A stretch of 64,000 nucleotides of DNA from an uncultured Lachnospiraceae bacterium (lineage in GTDB: Bacteria > Bacillota > Clostridia > Lachnospirales > Lachnospiraceae), in assembly GCA_902796005.1 (NCBI GenBank), contig CADBNF010000072.1, forward strand, positions 27,508 to 91,507, in the 5' to 3' direction. Positions 33,298 to 42,746 of this stretch are shown one piece after another; the first letter of the stretch is position 1, and every line of letters starts with the position of its first letter. The position numbers and the translations under genes were made by a program. Under the pieces are notes generated by a model. It saw nothing but the letters and a program-made list of their open reading frames with translations, had not been told where the DNA came from and made no database searches.

Positions 33298-33314
33298 ACA
33301 AGGAGGAAAACATT

Positions 33315-33512
33315 ATGCCCAAGATTAAGACAAGCAGAGCAGCAGCAAAGCGCTTCAAAGTTACCGGCACCGGTAAGTTAGTACGCAATAAAGCTTACAA
33401 GAGCCATATTCTGACCAAGAAGTCTCAGAAGAGAAAACGTAACCTCAGAAAACAGACTGTAGCGGATCCGACGAATGTGAAGAACATGAAGAAGATCTTA
33501 CCGTACATGTAA
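33315..33512 (+). CDS. rpmI: 50S ribosomal protein L35
   Basis: A 65-residue basic protein with the L35 pattern [15 protein letters not shown], then [16 protein letters not shown]. Full family length. It sits 17 bp after infC with an AAGGAGGAAAAC site and is co-transcribed with infC and rplT. Confidence 0.98.
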   Translation: MPKIKTSRAAAKRFKVTGTGKLVRNKAYKSHILTKKSQKRKRNLRKQTVADPTNVKNMKKILPYM

Positions 33513-33533
33513 AGAGACAGGAGGGAATGAACA

Positions 33534-33890
33534 ATGGCAAGAATCAAGGGTGGCTTAAACGCCAAGAAGAAACATAACCGTGTATTAAAGCTGGCCAAGG
33601 GTTACAGAGGCGCCAGAAGCAAACAGTACAGAATCGCTAAGCAGTCCGTTATGCGTGCGCTGGCAACCGCCTATGCAGGCAGAAAGGAACGCAAGCGTCA
33701 GTTCCGTCAGCTCTGGATTGCCCGTATCAATGCGGCGGCCAGAATGAACGGTCTCTCCTACAGCAAGTTCATGTACGGCCTGAAGCTGGCCGAGATCACC
33801 CTGAACAGGAAGGTCCTGGCTGACATGGCTGTCAACGACAAGGAAGGCTTCACCGCTCTTGCGGAAGTTGCGAAGGGCAAGCTGAATTAA
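33534..33890 (+). CDS. rplT: 50S ribosomal protein L20
   Basis: A 118-residue L20: basic N-terminal arm ([17 protein letters not shown]), then the [18 protein letters not shown] helix. It helps early 50S assembly and is the likely repressor of its own operon through the leader at 32619-32784. Complete, with a GGAGGGAATGAAC site. Confidence 0.98.
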   Translation: MARIKGGLNAKKKHNRVLKLAKGYRGARSKQYRIAKQSVMRALATAYAGRKERKRQFRQLWIARINAAARMNGLSYSKFMYGLKLAEITLNRKVLADMAVNDKEGFTALAEVAKGKLN

Positions 33891-33906
33891 GGAAACGCAA
33901 AGGAAC

Positions 33907-33935
33907 AGCACCGGATCACCGGTGCTTTTCCTTTT
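33907..33935 (+). terminator. terminator of infC-rpmI-rplT
   Basis: An 8-bp stem AGCACCGG/CCGGTGCT with a 4-nt loop, then TTTCCTTTT. Confidence 0.88.
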
Positions 33936-33940
33936 GCCGC

Positions 33941-33969
33941 TTTACCGGTGAGGGCGGATTGGTTATAAT
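33941..33969 (+). promoter_or_regulatory. malQ promoter
   Basis: TTTACC at 33941-33946, a 17-nt spacer and a perfect TATAAT at 33964-33969, just after the operon terminator and 33 nt before the malQ ATG. Confidence 0.7.
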
Positions 33970-34002
33970 AACTGACAGTATTTTAAGAAAGACGGGGAAA
34001 CC

Positions 34003-35502
34003 ATGAACCAATACAGACGCGCTTCCGGAATCCTGCTTCCGGTCTTTTCCCTGCCAGGTCCCTTCGGCATCGGGACCTTCGGGCAGTCCGCCAGGGATTT
34101 TATCGATTTCCTGCACGATGCAGGCCAGTCCTGCTGGCAGATTCTCCCCTTAAATCCCGCCGGGGGCGGCAATTCCCCCTATTCCGGCTTTTCCGCCTTT
34201 GCGGGAAATACCCTGTTCCTCGACCCGGATCTTCTGGCCGAAGACGGCCTGCTGACCAGGGAGGAGGCGGAGGGCTACCGGGAAGAAAATACCGGCCGCG
34301 TGGACTATGCCCGCCGTATGGAGCTTTCGAAGGAAATGCTGAAAACGGCCTGCAAAAGGGGCCTTGCCGGGGATCGGACAGACTTTGAAGCCTTCCGGCA
34401 GGAAAATGCCGCCTGGCTTGCCGATTATGCCCTTTATACCGCGGTCAAGGACTGCTTCAACGGCCTGCCCTGGACCAACTGGCCGGACAACGGCCTGCGC
34501 CTTCACGAAGGCGAAGCTGTACTCTTTTACCGGGATAGAACGGTAAAGCAGCGGGAAATCCTGGAATATGCCCAGTTCCTGTTCTTCAGGCAGTGGAAGG
34601 CCCTGAAGGACTATGCCGGGGAAAAGGGGATTTCCATTATCGGGGATCTGCCCCTGTACGTCTCCCTGGACAGCGCGGACGTGTGGGCCCATCCGGAGTA
34701 TTTTGAGCTGGATGAGGAGAACATGCCGGTGGAGGTGGCCGGCGTGCCGCCGGATTATTTCTCAGAGGAAGGCCAGCTGTGGGGCAACCCCTTATACAAC
34801 TGGGAGAAGATGAAGGAGGAGGGCTACGGCTGGTGGATCCGCCGGATCGGCAGCGCCTTTTCCCTGTATGACATGCTGCGGATTGACCATTTCCGGGGGC
34901 TTTCCACCTACTGGTCGGTGCCTGCAGAGGCCGAAAGCGCCGTCTCCGGCCGCTGGAGAAAGGGGCCCGGCATGGATCTGGTGGGGGTGCTCACCTCCTG
35001 GTTCTACGACAGACAGTTTATCGCAGAGGATCTGGGGCTTCTGACGCCGGACGTGTACGAGCTTCTGGAGCAGAGCGGGCTTCCGGGCATGAAGGTGCTG
35101 GAATTTGCCTTTTCCTCCGGGCCGGACAACGCCTACCTTCCCCACAATTACACGGAAAACTGCGTCTGCTATGTGGGCACCCACGACAATACCACGGCCA
35201 GGGACTGGCTGGAAACGGCGGAACCTGCGGAAAGGCAGGCTGCAGCCGATTACCTGGGACTGAATGAAGAAGAGGGGGAGAATATCGGCTTTATCCGCGC
35301 CGGCATGACCTCAAAAGCCCGGCTTTTTATCGCCCAGATGGCGGACTGGCTGAACCTGGGGGCCGAAGGCCGGATCAATGTCCCGGGCATTCCGGAAGGA
35401 AACTGGACCTTCCGGCTTCCGGAGGGCGTGCTGCGTCGGGAACTGGCCGAAAAAATAGCCCGCCTTACCGAACTTTCCGGCAGAGGTCGGAACGAACATT
35501 AA
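34003..35502 (+). CDS. malQ: 4-alpha-glucanotransferase (amylomaltase)
   Basis: A 499-residue GH77 enzyme that moves alpha-1,4-glucan segments between maltodextrins in the cytoplasm. Family blocks are LPLNPAGGGNSPYSGFSAFAG near residue 47, IGDLPLYVSLDSADVWA near 211, MLRIDHFRG with the catalytic Asp, IAEDLGLL with the acid Glu, and GTHDNTTARDW. Length matches bacterial MalQ. No maltose transporter or phosphorylase is adjacent, so it probably serves glycogen or maltodextrin turnover. The next gene starts 19 bp after its stop. Confidence 0.96.
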   Translation: MNQYRRASGILLPVFSLPGPFGIGTFGQSARDFIDFLHDAGQSCWQILPLNPAGGGNSPYSGFSAFAGNTLFLDPDLLAEDGLLTREEAEGYREENTGRVDYARRMELSKEMLKTACKRGLAGDRTDFEAFRQENAAWLADYALYTAVKDCFNGLPWTNWPDNGLRLHEGEAVLFYRDRTVKQREILEYAQFLFFRQWKALKDYAGEKGISIIGDLPLYVSLDSADVWAHPEYFELDEENMPVEVAGVPPDYFSEEGQLWGNPLYNWEKMKEEGYGWWIRRIGSAFSLYDMLRIDHFRGLSTYWSVPAEAESAVSGRWRKGPGMDLVGVLTSWFYDRQFIAEDLGLLTPDVYELLEQSGLPGMKVLEFAFSSGPDNAYLPHNYTENCVCYVGTHDNTTARDWLETAEPAERQAAADYLGLNEEEGENIGFIRAGMTSKARLFIAQMADWLNLGAEGRINVPGIPEGNWTFRLPEGVLRRELAEKIARLTELSGRGRNEH

Positions 35503-35521
35503 AAACAAGGAGCATGTAAAA

Positions 35522-36700
35522 ATGGATGCATTGCACGGATTGAAGATACTGGATTTTTCCACCCTGCTTCCCGGACCCTTCGCCTCGCTGACCCTGGCGG
35601 ATCTGGGTGCGGAGGTGCTGACCGTCACTGCGCCGGGAAAACCGGATATCGTGACCCTCTGGGGGCCGACCCTGCCCGGTACGAAAACCAGCGCTGCAGC
35701 GGCGTGGATTGACCGGAACAAGAAGAGCATTATCCTGAACCTCAAGAAACCGGAGGCGGCGGAGGCGGTGAAAAAACTCATCACCGAGGAAGGCTACAAC
35801 ATTATCCTGGAGCAGTTCCGCCCCGGTGTCATGAAGAAATTCGGCCTGGATTACGAGTCCTTAAAGGAGATCTGTCCGGAGCTTATCTACTGTTCTTTAA
35901 CCGGCTACGGCCAGACCGGGCCCCGGGCCAGCCGGGCCGGCCATGACGTGAATTACCTGGCCCTTTCCGGCAATATGGCCTCCGCAGGCAGGAAGAGCAC
36001 CGGCCCGACCCTGTCCAATATGCAGATAAGCGACGTGGGCGGCGGCTCCCTCTATGCCGTTATCGGCATCCTGGCGGCGGTGCATTACCGGGACGTGACC
36101 GGGGAAGGCCAGCATGTGGACGTGTCCATGTACGACGGGGTGATTCCCTTCAACGGCATGGACGGGGCGGTTTACCTGGCCGGCGGAAGGCTTCCCGAAA
36201 GGGATGCGGAGCGCTTAAACGGCGGCGGCATGTATGATTTCTACGAAACCGCCGACGGCAGGTATTTAAGTGTTGCCTCCCTGGAACCGAAATTTTTCCG
36301 GGCATTGTGCGAGACCCTGGGCTTTGACGAGTACGCAGACCAGAAAATCCTGGCCACGCCGGAGGGAGAGGCTAAGTTCAAGGCCCTTCTTACCGAAAAG
36401 CTTAAGGAAAAATCCCTGGCGGAATGGGTGGCTATTTTTGACAGAACCGATGCCTGCGTGGAGCCGGTGCTGACCTTTGCGGAAACCGCCGCCGACCCCC
36501 ATGCCGCAGCCAGAGGGGCCGTGGTGGATGTTCCGGTGCCGGGAACGGATTATTCCGTGAAGCAGATGGGCACCGCCGTCAAGCTGTCCAAATGCCCGCC
36601 CGACTACCGGCACGCCGGCTATCCCAAGGGAAGCCAGACCGTGGAGGTGCTTGAGAAGCTTGGGTATACCGAAGAGGAAATCCGGGAGCTTTCCCGGTGA
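35522..36700 (+). CDS. CaiB/BaiF-family CoA-transferase
   Basis: A 392-residue class III CoA-transferase. Landmarks are LDFSTLLPGPFASLTLADLGAEV at the N-terminus (only the first part is diagnostic), NKKSIILNLKKPE, GYGQTGP and the catalytic Asp in QISDVGGGS near residue 169. These enzymes shift CoA between carboxylic acids; family members act on carnitine, oxalate, bile acids or alpha-methyl branched acids. No dehydratase or ligase gene is adjacent, so the substrate is open. It starts 19 bp after malQ and may be co-transcribed. Confidence 0.9.
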   Translation: MDALHGLKILDFSTLLPGPFASLTLADLGAEVLTVTAPGKPDIVTLWGPTLPGTKTSAAAAWIDRNKKSIILNLKKPEAAEAVKKLITEEGYNIILEQFRPGVMKKFGLDYESLKEICPELIYCSLTGYGQTGPRASRAGHDVNYLALSGNMASAGRKSTGPTLSNMQISDVGGGSLYAVIGILAAVHYRDVTGEGQHVDVSMYDGVIPFNGMDGAVYLAGGRLPERDAERLNGGGMYDFYETADGRYLSVASLEPKFFRALCETLGFDEYADQKILATPEGEAKFKALLTEKLKEKSLAEWVAIFDRTDACVEPVLTFAETAADPHAAARGAVVDVPVPGTDYSVKQMGTAVKLSKCPPDYRHAGYPKGSQTVEVLEKLGYTEEEIRELSR

Positions 36701-36729
36701 CAGGCAGTGTTTTTTGAGGAAAAGTACGC

Positions 36730-36758
36730 TTGCACTTCGGTTGTTTTACGCTTATAAT
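36730..36758 (+). promoter_or_regulatory. promoter for the 36807 gene
   Basis: TTGCAC at 36730-36735, a 17-nt spacer and a perfect TATAAT at 36753-36758. Confidence 0.8.
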
Positions 36759-36806
36759 AGTAAGGTAATGAAATACCCTGAAAATTACTAAAGGAGGATT
36801 CTGATT

Positions 36807-37205
36807 ATGAGCAAAGTATTGGATTTCTTAAACAAGGCCGGCACGTTCTATCTGGCAACCTGCGACGGCGATCAGCCGAAGGTTCGTCCCCTTGGAATGG
36901 CTTTTGAAATGGATGGAAAGGTTACCTTTGGCGTAGGCACCTTCAAGGATGTTTACAAACAGCTTGAGAAGAATCCCAAGGTAGAGGTTGTTGCCCTTGG
37001 CGAGCAGGGCCACTGGCTCCGCTACACCGGCAAGGCCGTTCTGATCAAGGATGAGTCCAAGGCTGCCGCTGTTGTTGCCGCCAATCCCTTCCTGCAGAAG
37101 ATTTACAATGAGAAAACCGGCTACAAGCTCGGTCTGTTCTATCTTGAGGATGCTACCGCTGTGGATATCCCCATGATGGGCCCCGGCGAGAATCTGCTTG
37201 ACTGA
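36807..37205 (+). CDS. pyridoxamine 5'-phosphate oxidase-like flavin/heme-fold protein
   Basis: A 132-residue split-barrel protein of the PNPOx-like family (FYLATCDGDQPKVRPLGMAF opening, then FGVGTFKDVYKQLEKNPKVEVV). Small members bind FMN or F420-like cofactors and reduce varied compounds, or act in heme turnover; vitamin B6 synthesis is unlikely for this size class. It has its own promoter, an AAAGGAGG site and a terminator, so it is a single-gene unit. Codon use looks biased towards well-expressed genes. Confidence 0.88.
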   Translation: MSKVLDFLNKAGTFYLATCDGDQPKVRPLGMAFEMDGKVTFGVGTFKDVYKQLEKNPKVEVVALGEQGHWLRYTGKAVLIKDESKAAAVVAANPFLQKIYNEKTGYKLGLFYLEDATAVDIPMMGPGENLLD

Positions 37206-37229
37206 TTCCGCTGACAAGAAGAGTTGGAA

Positions 37230-37264
37230 ACCGCCGCAGAAAGTAAAGGCTGCGGCGGTTTTTT
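37230..37264 (+). terminator. terminator after the PNPOx-like gene
   Basis: A 10-bp GC stem ACCGCCGCAG/CTGCGGCGGT with a 10-nt loop and six T. Confidence 0.93.
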
Positions 37265-37311
37265 AAATGCGGGCGCCGCACATGGCGCTGATTTTTTGCT
37301 TAAGGAGACTT

Positions 37312-39564
37312 ATGGATTTTTCAACACTGAACGACAGACAGGCAGAGGCGGTGCGCTGCACGGAAGGCCCTCTGCTGATCATCGCCGGCGCGGGTTCCGG
37401 CAAAACCAGGGTGCTGACCTACCGGATAGCCTATCTCATGCAGGAATGCGGCGTGGACCCCTGGAACATCATGGCCATCACCTTTACCAACAAGGCCGCC
37501 TCCGAGATGCGGGAAAGGGTGAATAAAATCGCCGGCCACGGCGGGGAAGCCGTCTGGGTTTCCACCTTCCATTCCGCCTGTGCCCGGATCTTACGCAGAT
37601 ATATCGACCGTATCGGCTACGGTACGGATTTTTCCATATATGATACCGACGACAGCAAAACCGTGATGAAGGCCATCCTGGCGGACATGAACGTGGACAG
37701 CAAGAAGTTCACCGTCCGGGGCGTGCTTTCGGTGATTTCCTCTGCCAAGAATAAAATGATGACCGTCACGGACATGGAGGAAGAGGCCTCCAGCCGGGAC
37801 GACGACATCTATGCGGCGGCCTACCGGGCCTATGAGGAGCGCCTGCGGAAAAACAATGCCCTGGATTTCGACGACCTTCTCCTGAAGACGGTGGAGCTGT
37901 TCGAAAAGGATGCCCAGGTGCTGCAGATGTACCAGGAACGGCTGAAATACATCATGGTGGACGAGTACCAGGACACCAACGGCGTGCAGTTCAAATTTGT
38001 AAGCCTGCTGGCTGCCCGCTACGGCAACCTGTGCGTGGTGGGTGACGACGACCAGTCCATCTACAAATTCCGCGGCGCGGACATCACGAACATCCTGGAT
38101 TTTGAGAAAACCTACCCGAAGGCGAAGGTGGTGAAGCTGGAGCAGAATTACCGCTCCACCGGCAACATCCTTTCCGTGGCCAACGCGGTGATTAAAAACA
38201 ACCGGGAACGCCGGGACAAGGTCCTGTGGACCGCGGCGGAGGACGGGAAGAAGGTTACCTTCCGGCAGTATGACTCGGGCCGGGAGGAGGCTGCCGGCGT
38301 GGTGGCGGAAATCCGCAAAGCGGTGGCCGACGGGGAGAAATACAGTGATTTCGCCATCCTGTACCGGACCAATGCCCAGTCCCGGGCACTGGAGGAACAG
38401 ATGATTTTTAAAGGGATTCCCTACAAAATCATCGGCGGCGTGAATTTCTATGCCCGCAAGGAAATCAAGGACATCCTGGCCTACCTGAAAACCGTGGCCA
38501 ACGGCCGGGATGACCTGGCGGTCCGCCGGATCATCAATGTGCCCCGCCGGGGCATCGGCAAGACCAGCATTGACCGGGTATCGGACTACGCGGTGCGCAC
38601 CGACCGGTCCTTCTTCGATGCCCTCTGCCATGCGGAAAACATTCCGGATATCGGCGCGGCCATGCGCAAGATCCGGGGGTTTACGGACTTTATCCTGCGG
38701 ATGCGGACCCTGAGCCGGGAGCTGAAGGTCACCGAGCTGATTGATACGGTGTGCAAAGACACCGGTTATATCGCCGAGCTGGAGGCGGACGGGGGAGAAG
38801 AGGCCCTGGAGCGCATCGCCAACCTGGACGAGCTGATTTCCAAGGCAGCCCTGTATGAAAAAGAGGCGGAGACGCCCTCCCTAAACGACTTCCTGGAGGA
38901 GGTGGCCCTGGTGGCGGACATCGATTCCCTGGAGGACGACCGGGACAGCTGCGTCATGCTGACCATCCATTCCGCCAAGGGCCTGGAATTCCCCCACGTC
39001 TACATCACGGGTATGGAGGACGGCCTTTTCCCGGGCTTCCGCACCATTTACGACGTGGATGCCTCCGCCATTGAGGAGGAGAGAAGGCTGGCCTACGTGG
39101 GCTTTACCCGGGCGCAGAAGACCCTGCACCTGACCGCCGCGAAGATGCGGATGATGATGGGTGAGACGGAAGGCCATGCCATAAGCCGTTTCGTGCGGGA
39201 AATCCCCGGAGAGCTTCTGGATACCCGCTCCGAGGCCGCAAAGGAACAGCCCCGGGGGGCGAGAACCTTCTCCGGCCAGTCTTCCGCGGCCGGGAAATAC
39301 GAAAAAATGACCGGTGCTTCTGCATCCTCCGGCGCCTCCGGCCGGGGAAAAATGCCTGCCGGCTTTACGCCGAAGCAGTTCAAGGTGGAACGGGAGACCG
39401 CCCTGTCCTACGGCGTGGGCGACAGGGTTTCCCACCGCAAATTCGGCGAGGGAACCGTGGCGGAAATCGTGAACGGACCGAAGGATTTCGAGGTGACCGT
39501 GGATTTCGATACCGCAGGCAGGAAGAAAATGTTCGCTTCCTTTGCGAAGCTGGAAAAGTGCTGA
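37312..39564 (+). CDS. pcrA: UvrD/PcrA-type DNA helicase
   Basis: A 750-residue superfamily 1A helicase. Walker A GAGSGKT lies at residues 26-32, followed by AITFTNKAA, the DEYQDTN Walker B, DDDQSIYKFRGAD, LEQNYRST and the late AYVGFTRAQ motif. A flexible Gly/Ser-rich stretch near 640-690 precedes a C-terminal Tudor-like VGDRVSHRKFGEGTV domain that in PcrA binds RNA polymerase. It unwinds DNA in repair and plasmid replication. ATG 37312, with TTAAGGAGAC, is chosen over an in-frame ATG 45 bp upstream that would overlap the preceding terminator. Confidence 0.96.
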   Translation: MDFSTLNDRQAEAVRCTEGPLLIIAGAGSGKTRVLTYRIAYLMQECGVDPWNIMAITFTNKAASEMRERVNKIAGHGGEAVWVSTFHSACARILRRYIDRIGYGTDFSIYDTDDSKTVMKAILADMNVDSKKFTVRGVLSVISSAKNKMMTVTDMEEEASSRDDDIYAAAYRAYEERLRKNNALDFDDLLLKTVELFEKDAQVLQMYQERLKYIMVDEYQDTNGVQFKFVSLLAARYGNLCVVGDDDQSIYKFRGADITNILDFEKTYPKAKVVKLEQNYRSTGNILSVANAVIKNNRERRDKVLWTAAEDGKKVTFRQYDSGREEAAGVVAEIRKAVADGEKYSDFAILYRTNAQSRALEEQMIFKGIPYKIIGGVNFYARKEIKDILAYLKTVANGRDDLAVRRIINVPRRGIGKTSIDRVSDYAVRTDRSFFDALCHAENIPDIGAAMRKIRGFTDFILRMRTLSRELKVTELIDTVCKDTGYIAELEADGGEEALERIANLDELISKAALYEKEAETPSLNDFLEEVALVADIDSLEDDRDSCVMLTIHSAKGLEFPHVYITGMEDGLFPGFRTIYDVDASAIEEERRLAYVGFTRAQKTLHLTAAKMRMMMGETEGHAISRFVREIPGELLDTRSEAAKEQPRGARTFSGQSSAAGKYEKMTGASASSGASGRGKMPAGFTPKQFKVERETALSYGVGDRVSHRKFGEGTVAEIVNGPKDFEVTVDFDTAGRKKMFASFAKLEKC

Positions 39565-39597
39565 TAACCGCAGACTGCGGAAGAAAGGGAGAAAGCC

Positions 39598-40164
39598 GTG
39601 AAGGAAGATTTCTTTGAGGATCAGGAAGAGCTTGTTGAAACGAAGATTGCAGGCGAGGCGGTGTACGACGGCAGCCTGCTGCATGTGCGTAAGGATGAGG
39701 TAAGGCTTCCGGACGGGGGCAGCTCCGCCAGGGAGTATTTCACCCATCCCGGCGCGGTGGCCATTGTCCCCATGACGGAGGACGGCTGCGTCATCCTGGA
39801 GCGGCAGTACCGGTATCCCCTGGGCCGTATCGTGACGGAGATTCCGGCTGGAAAGCTGGACGGCAGCACGGAGGATCGCCTGTCCGCAGCCAAAAGGGAG
39901 CTGAAGGAGGAGACCGGCTACGAGGCGGAAAGCTGGGCGAAAATCGGGGACTATACCCCGGCTGCGGCTTACAGCGACGAGGTCATCAGCCTCTACCTTG
40001 CCCGGGACCTTATCCAGACCGGCCGGGATTTGGACGAGGATGAGTTTATCCGGGTCATCCGGGTGCCCCTGGCCGAGGTGGTCAAGCAGGTCATGGAGGG
40101 GGAGATTACCGACGGCAAAACAATGGCGGCCATTCTCATGACCGCCAGACTGTTCGGCATATGA
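39598..40164 (+). CDS. Nudix hydrolase, ADP-ribose pyrophosphatase type
   Basis: A 188-residue Nudix protein. The box GKLDGSTE...KRELKEETGYEAE carries the metal-binding Glu residues, and YRYPLGRIVTEIPAG before it is typical of ADP-ribose pyrophosphatases (NudF). It would hydrolyse ADP-ribose or similar sugar nucleotides. It starts with GTG at 39598 behind AAAGGGAG and follows pcrA by 33 bp. A small TATGAGGG/CCCTCATA hairpin at 40160-40179 overlaps its stop. Confidence 0.92.
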   Translation: MKEDFFEDQEELVETKIAGEAVYDGSLLHVRKDEVRLPDGGSSAREYFTHPGAVAIVPMTEDGCVILERQYRYPLGRIVTEIPAGKLDGSTEDRLSAAKRELKEETGYEAESWAKIGDYTPAAAYSDEVISLYLARDLIQTGRDLDEDEFIRVIRVPLAEVVKQVMEGEITDGKTMAAILMTARLFGI

Positions 40165-40191
40165 GGGAAAACCCTCATAAAGCCCTCGGAT

Positions 40192-42645
40192 TCAGTTTCC
40201 CTTAAACGTATATTTTCCTTTGGAGAAGCCGATGGTAACGGTTTCTCCTTTTTTAATGTCTCCCTTAAGCAGGGCTTCCGCCAGGGCATCCTCGATGTTG
40301 GTCTGGATGGCCCGCTTTAAAGGCCGGGCGCCGTATTTCGGATCGTAGCTGGAATCCACCAGCTGCTGCTTTGCCGAAGCGGTGAATTTGAGCTTAAGGT
40401 CCATCTGCTGCCGGCAGCGTTCGGAGAGAATCTTCAGCTGCAGGTTCAGGATGCCGGTCATGTCCTTCTTGTCCAGTCCGTGGAAAACGATGATTTCGTC
40501 GATACGGTTCAGGAATTCCGGCTTGAAGATCCGGCGGATTTCCTCCATGACCTGGTCCTTCATGTGGTCGTAATCCTGCTTTGCCGCGTCTCCGGCGCCG
40601 AAGCCCAGCTTGTGGGAGGAGGCGATCTGCGTCGCGCCGGCGTTGGAGGTCATGATGATGCAGGTGTTTTTGAAATCCACGCTTCTTCCCTGGGCGTCGG
40701 TGATGTGGCCCTCGTCCAGGACCTGCAGCAGGATGTTGAACACGTCGGGATGGGCTTTTTCGATTTCATCGAAAAGCAGCACGCTGTAGGGATTCCGGCG
40801 GACCCGCTCCGAGAGCTGGCCGCCCTCGTCGTAGCCCACGTAACCGGGCGGGGAGCCGATGATCTTGGAAACACTGTGCTTTTCCATATATTCGGACATG
40901 TCCACCCGGATCATGGCGGATTCATGGCCGAAGACCGCCTCTGCCACGGCCTTGGAAAGCTCGGTCTTGCCCACGCCGGTGGGCCCCAGGAACAGGAAGG
41001 AACCGATAGGACGGGCGGGATCCTTCAGGCCGACCCGGCCTCTTCTTATGGCCCGGGAGACCGCGCCAACCGCTTCATCCTGGCTGATAACCCGCTCGTG
41101 CAGCACCTTTTCCAGGTTGGCCAGACGCCGGGATTCCTCCTGGGCGATCTGGTTTACGGGGATTTTGGTCCAGGAGGAAACCGTGCGGGCCACGTCCTCC
41201 GCGGTGACCGTAATGGCCTTGCTGTTCAGTTTGTCGTGGAAACGCTTCCTGGCCTTTTCCAGCTTTTCCTTTTCCTTCGAAAGCTTCGCCGTAAGGGCGG
41301 AGGCATCGGGAAGCCGCCCCTCCTTCAGGGCCGTTTCCCTTTCCTTTTCCAGAAGGGCGAGGTCCTGCTCCAGGGCGGTGATGTTGTCGGTGCCGGTCAT
41401 TTCCCGCAGGTGGACAACGGCGGCCGCCTCGTCCATGACGTCGATCGCCTTGTCCGGCAGGAAACGGTCGGAAATATACCGCCGGCTCATGGCAGCGGCA
41501 GCGGCTACGGCCTCGTCGGAGATGGTCAGGCCGTGGTGGCGTTCATAATAGGGCCGCAGGCCTTTCAGGATCTCCACGGTGGCCGCCTCGTCCGGCTCCT
41601 CCACGGTAACCGGCTGGAACCGGCGCTCCAGGGCAGCGTCCTTTTCGATATATTTTCGGTATTCCTCCAGGGTGGTGGCGCCGACCACCTGGATTTCGCC
41701 CCGGGAAAGGGCGGGCTTTAAGATATTGGAAGCATCCAGGGCACCCTCCGCGCCGCCGGCGCCGATGATGGTGTGAAGCTCGTCGATGAAGAGCAGGATA
41801 TTGCCGGCGGCAATGATTTCCTCGATGACGCCCTTGATACGGGCTTCAAAATCGCCCCGGTATTTGGAGCCGGCCACCATGCCGGAGAGATCCAGCCGCA
41901 GCAGTCTCTTTCCCTGCAGGCTTTCCGGCACCAGGTCCTCGGCCATGCGCTGGGCGAGGGCTTCCACAATGGCGGTTTTGCCCACGCCGGGCTCGCCCAC
42001 CAGGCAGGGGTTGTTCTTGGTCCTTCTGCTCAGTATCTGGATAAGCCGGGTGATTTCCGCTTCCCTGCCGATGACCGGATCGAGGTCGCCGGTACGGGCA
42101 AGCTCCGTCAGGTCCCGGCTGTACTGGTCTACCGTGGGGGTGGGGCTTCCGGCGTTTCCGCCCTGGACGTGGCTGTTGAAATCCTCCGTGGCTTCGCCGG
42201 GGTCAAGCCCCATGCTGGCCCAGACTGAGGCGTACAGGTGGGGAAGGTCCACGCTCATGGAGAAGAGCAGGCGGGAGGCAGAGCTTTCCAGCTCCTGCAG
42301 CATGACCATGAGGATATGGCCGGTACCCACGCTTTTGTCTCCCAGGCGGGTCATTTCCGCCTCGGCCCGGCGCAGGGTGTTCTCCGCCCGGGGCGTCAGC
42401 TTCAGGTCCTTCTTCTTCACCGGATGGTCTTCGTTCCTGGCGGAAATAAGGGTGCAGATAAGATTCGTGAGCTTTTCCGCGGTGACCCCGGTTTCCTCCA
42501 GAAGCTTTCCGGCGGTGCTTTCGGCGGTTTCCACCAGGCCCAGAAGCAGGTGTTCGGTGCCGATATAGGCATGGCCCAGCTGCCACGCGGCATTTCTCGC
42601 GGCATCCAGGGCCTTTTTCGCTTCTTCCGTATAGTTGTTTTTCAT
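40192..42645 (-). CDS. clpC: ATP-dependent Clp protease ATPase subunit ClpC
   Basis: An 817-residue Hsp100 unfoldase: double Clp_N domain (1-145), first AAA+ module with GEPGVGKT, a UVR-like coiled middle domain (about 400-470), second module with [13 protein letters not shown], and a ClpP-docking loop with LGFG near residue 665. It feeds proteins to ClpP in the cytoplasm. In many Firmicutes clpC follows ctsR-mcsA-mcsB; here it stands alone after coaX, and no CtsR box is seen. Its leader holds a CCCCGG/CCGGGG hairpin just before the GGAGGAATAC site. Confidence 0.95.
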   Translation of the reverse strand: MKNNYTEEAKKALDAARNAAWQLGHAYIGTEHLLLGLVETAESTAGKLLEETGVTAEKLTNLICTLISARNEDHPVKKKDLKLTPRAENTLRRAEAEMTRLGDKSVGTGHILMVMLQELESSASRLLFSMSVDLPHLYASVWASMGLDPGEATEDFNSHVQGGNAGSPTPTVDQYSRDLTELARTGDLDPVIGREAEITRLIQILSRRTKNNPCLVGEPGVGKTAIVEALAQRMAEDLVPESLQGKRLLRLDLSGMVAGSKYRGDFEARIKGVIEEIIAAGNILLFIDELHTIIGAGGAEGALDASNILKPALSRGEIQVVGATTLEEYRKYIEKDAALERRFQPVTVEEPDEAATVEILKGLRPYYERHHGLTISDEAVAAAAAMSRRYISDRFLPDKAIDVMDEAAAVVHLREMTGTDNITALEQDLALLEKERETALKEGRLPDASALTAKLSKEKEKLEKARKRFHDKLNSKAITVTAEDVARTVSSWTKIPVNQIAQEESRRLANLEKVLHERVISQDEAVGAVSRAIRRGRVGLKDPARPIGSFLFLGPTGVGKTELSKAVAEAVFGHESAMIRVDMSEYMEKHSVSKIIGSPPGYVGYDEGGQLSERVRRNPYSVLLFDEIEKAHPDVFNILLQVLDEGHITDAQGRSVDFKNTCIIMTSNAGATQIASSHKLGFGAGDAAKQDYDHMKDQVMEEIRRIFKPEFLNRIDEIIVFHGLDKKDMTGILNLQLKILSERCRQQMDLKLKFTASAKQQLVDSSYDPKYGARPLKRAIQTNIEDALAEALLKGDIKKGETVTIGFSKGKYTFKGN

Positions 42646-42660
42646 GTATTCCTCCGCATG

Positions 42661-42677
42661 CCCCGGTTTTGCCGGGG
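42661..42677 (-). other. leader hairpin before clpC
   Basis: CCCCGG (42661-42666) and CCGGGG (42672-42677) form a 6-bp hairpin with a 5-nt loop, ending about 15 nt upstream of the clpC start. It has no T-run, so it is more likely an mRNA structure than a terminator. Confidence 0.4.
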
Positions 42678-42684
42678 AATGGCA

Positions 42685-42728
42685 AAAGAGCCGTCGCAGT
42701 ACTTTCGGGTAAACGCAACGGCTCTTTA
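42685..42728 (-). terminator. coaX terminator
   Basis: On the minus strand GAGCCGTTGC pairs with GCGACGGCTC (one mismatch) around a 14-nt loop, followed by TTTT. It separates coaX from clpC, so clpC needs read-through or its own start in the remaining 40 nt, where I see no clear promoter. Confidence 0.75.
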
Positions 42729-42746
42729 TCCTGTTTTACTTATCGT

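Noticed and set aside
40160..40179. Hairpin between the Nudix gene and clpC as a terminator
   Set aside because: The 8-bp stem has no T-run on either strand and overlaps the Nudix stop; it is at best a weak terminator.
40480..41721. 413-codon plus-strand open frame
   Set aside because: Antisense to clpC, which has complete AAA+ motifs on the other strand.
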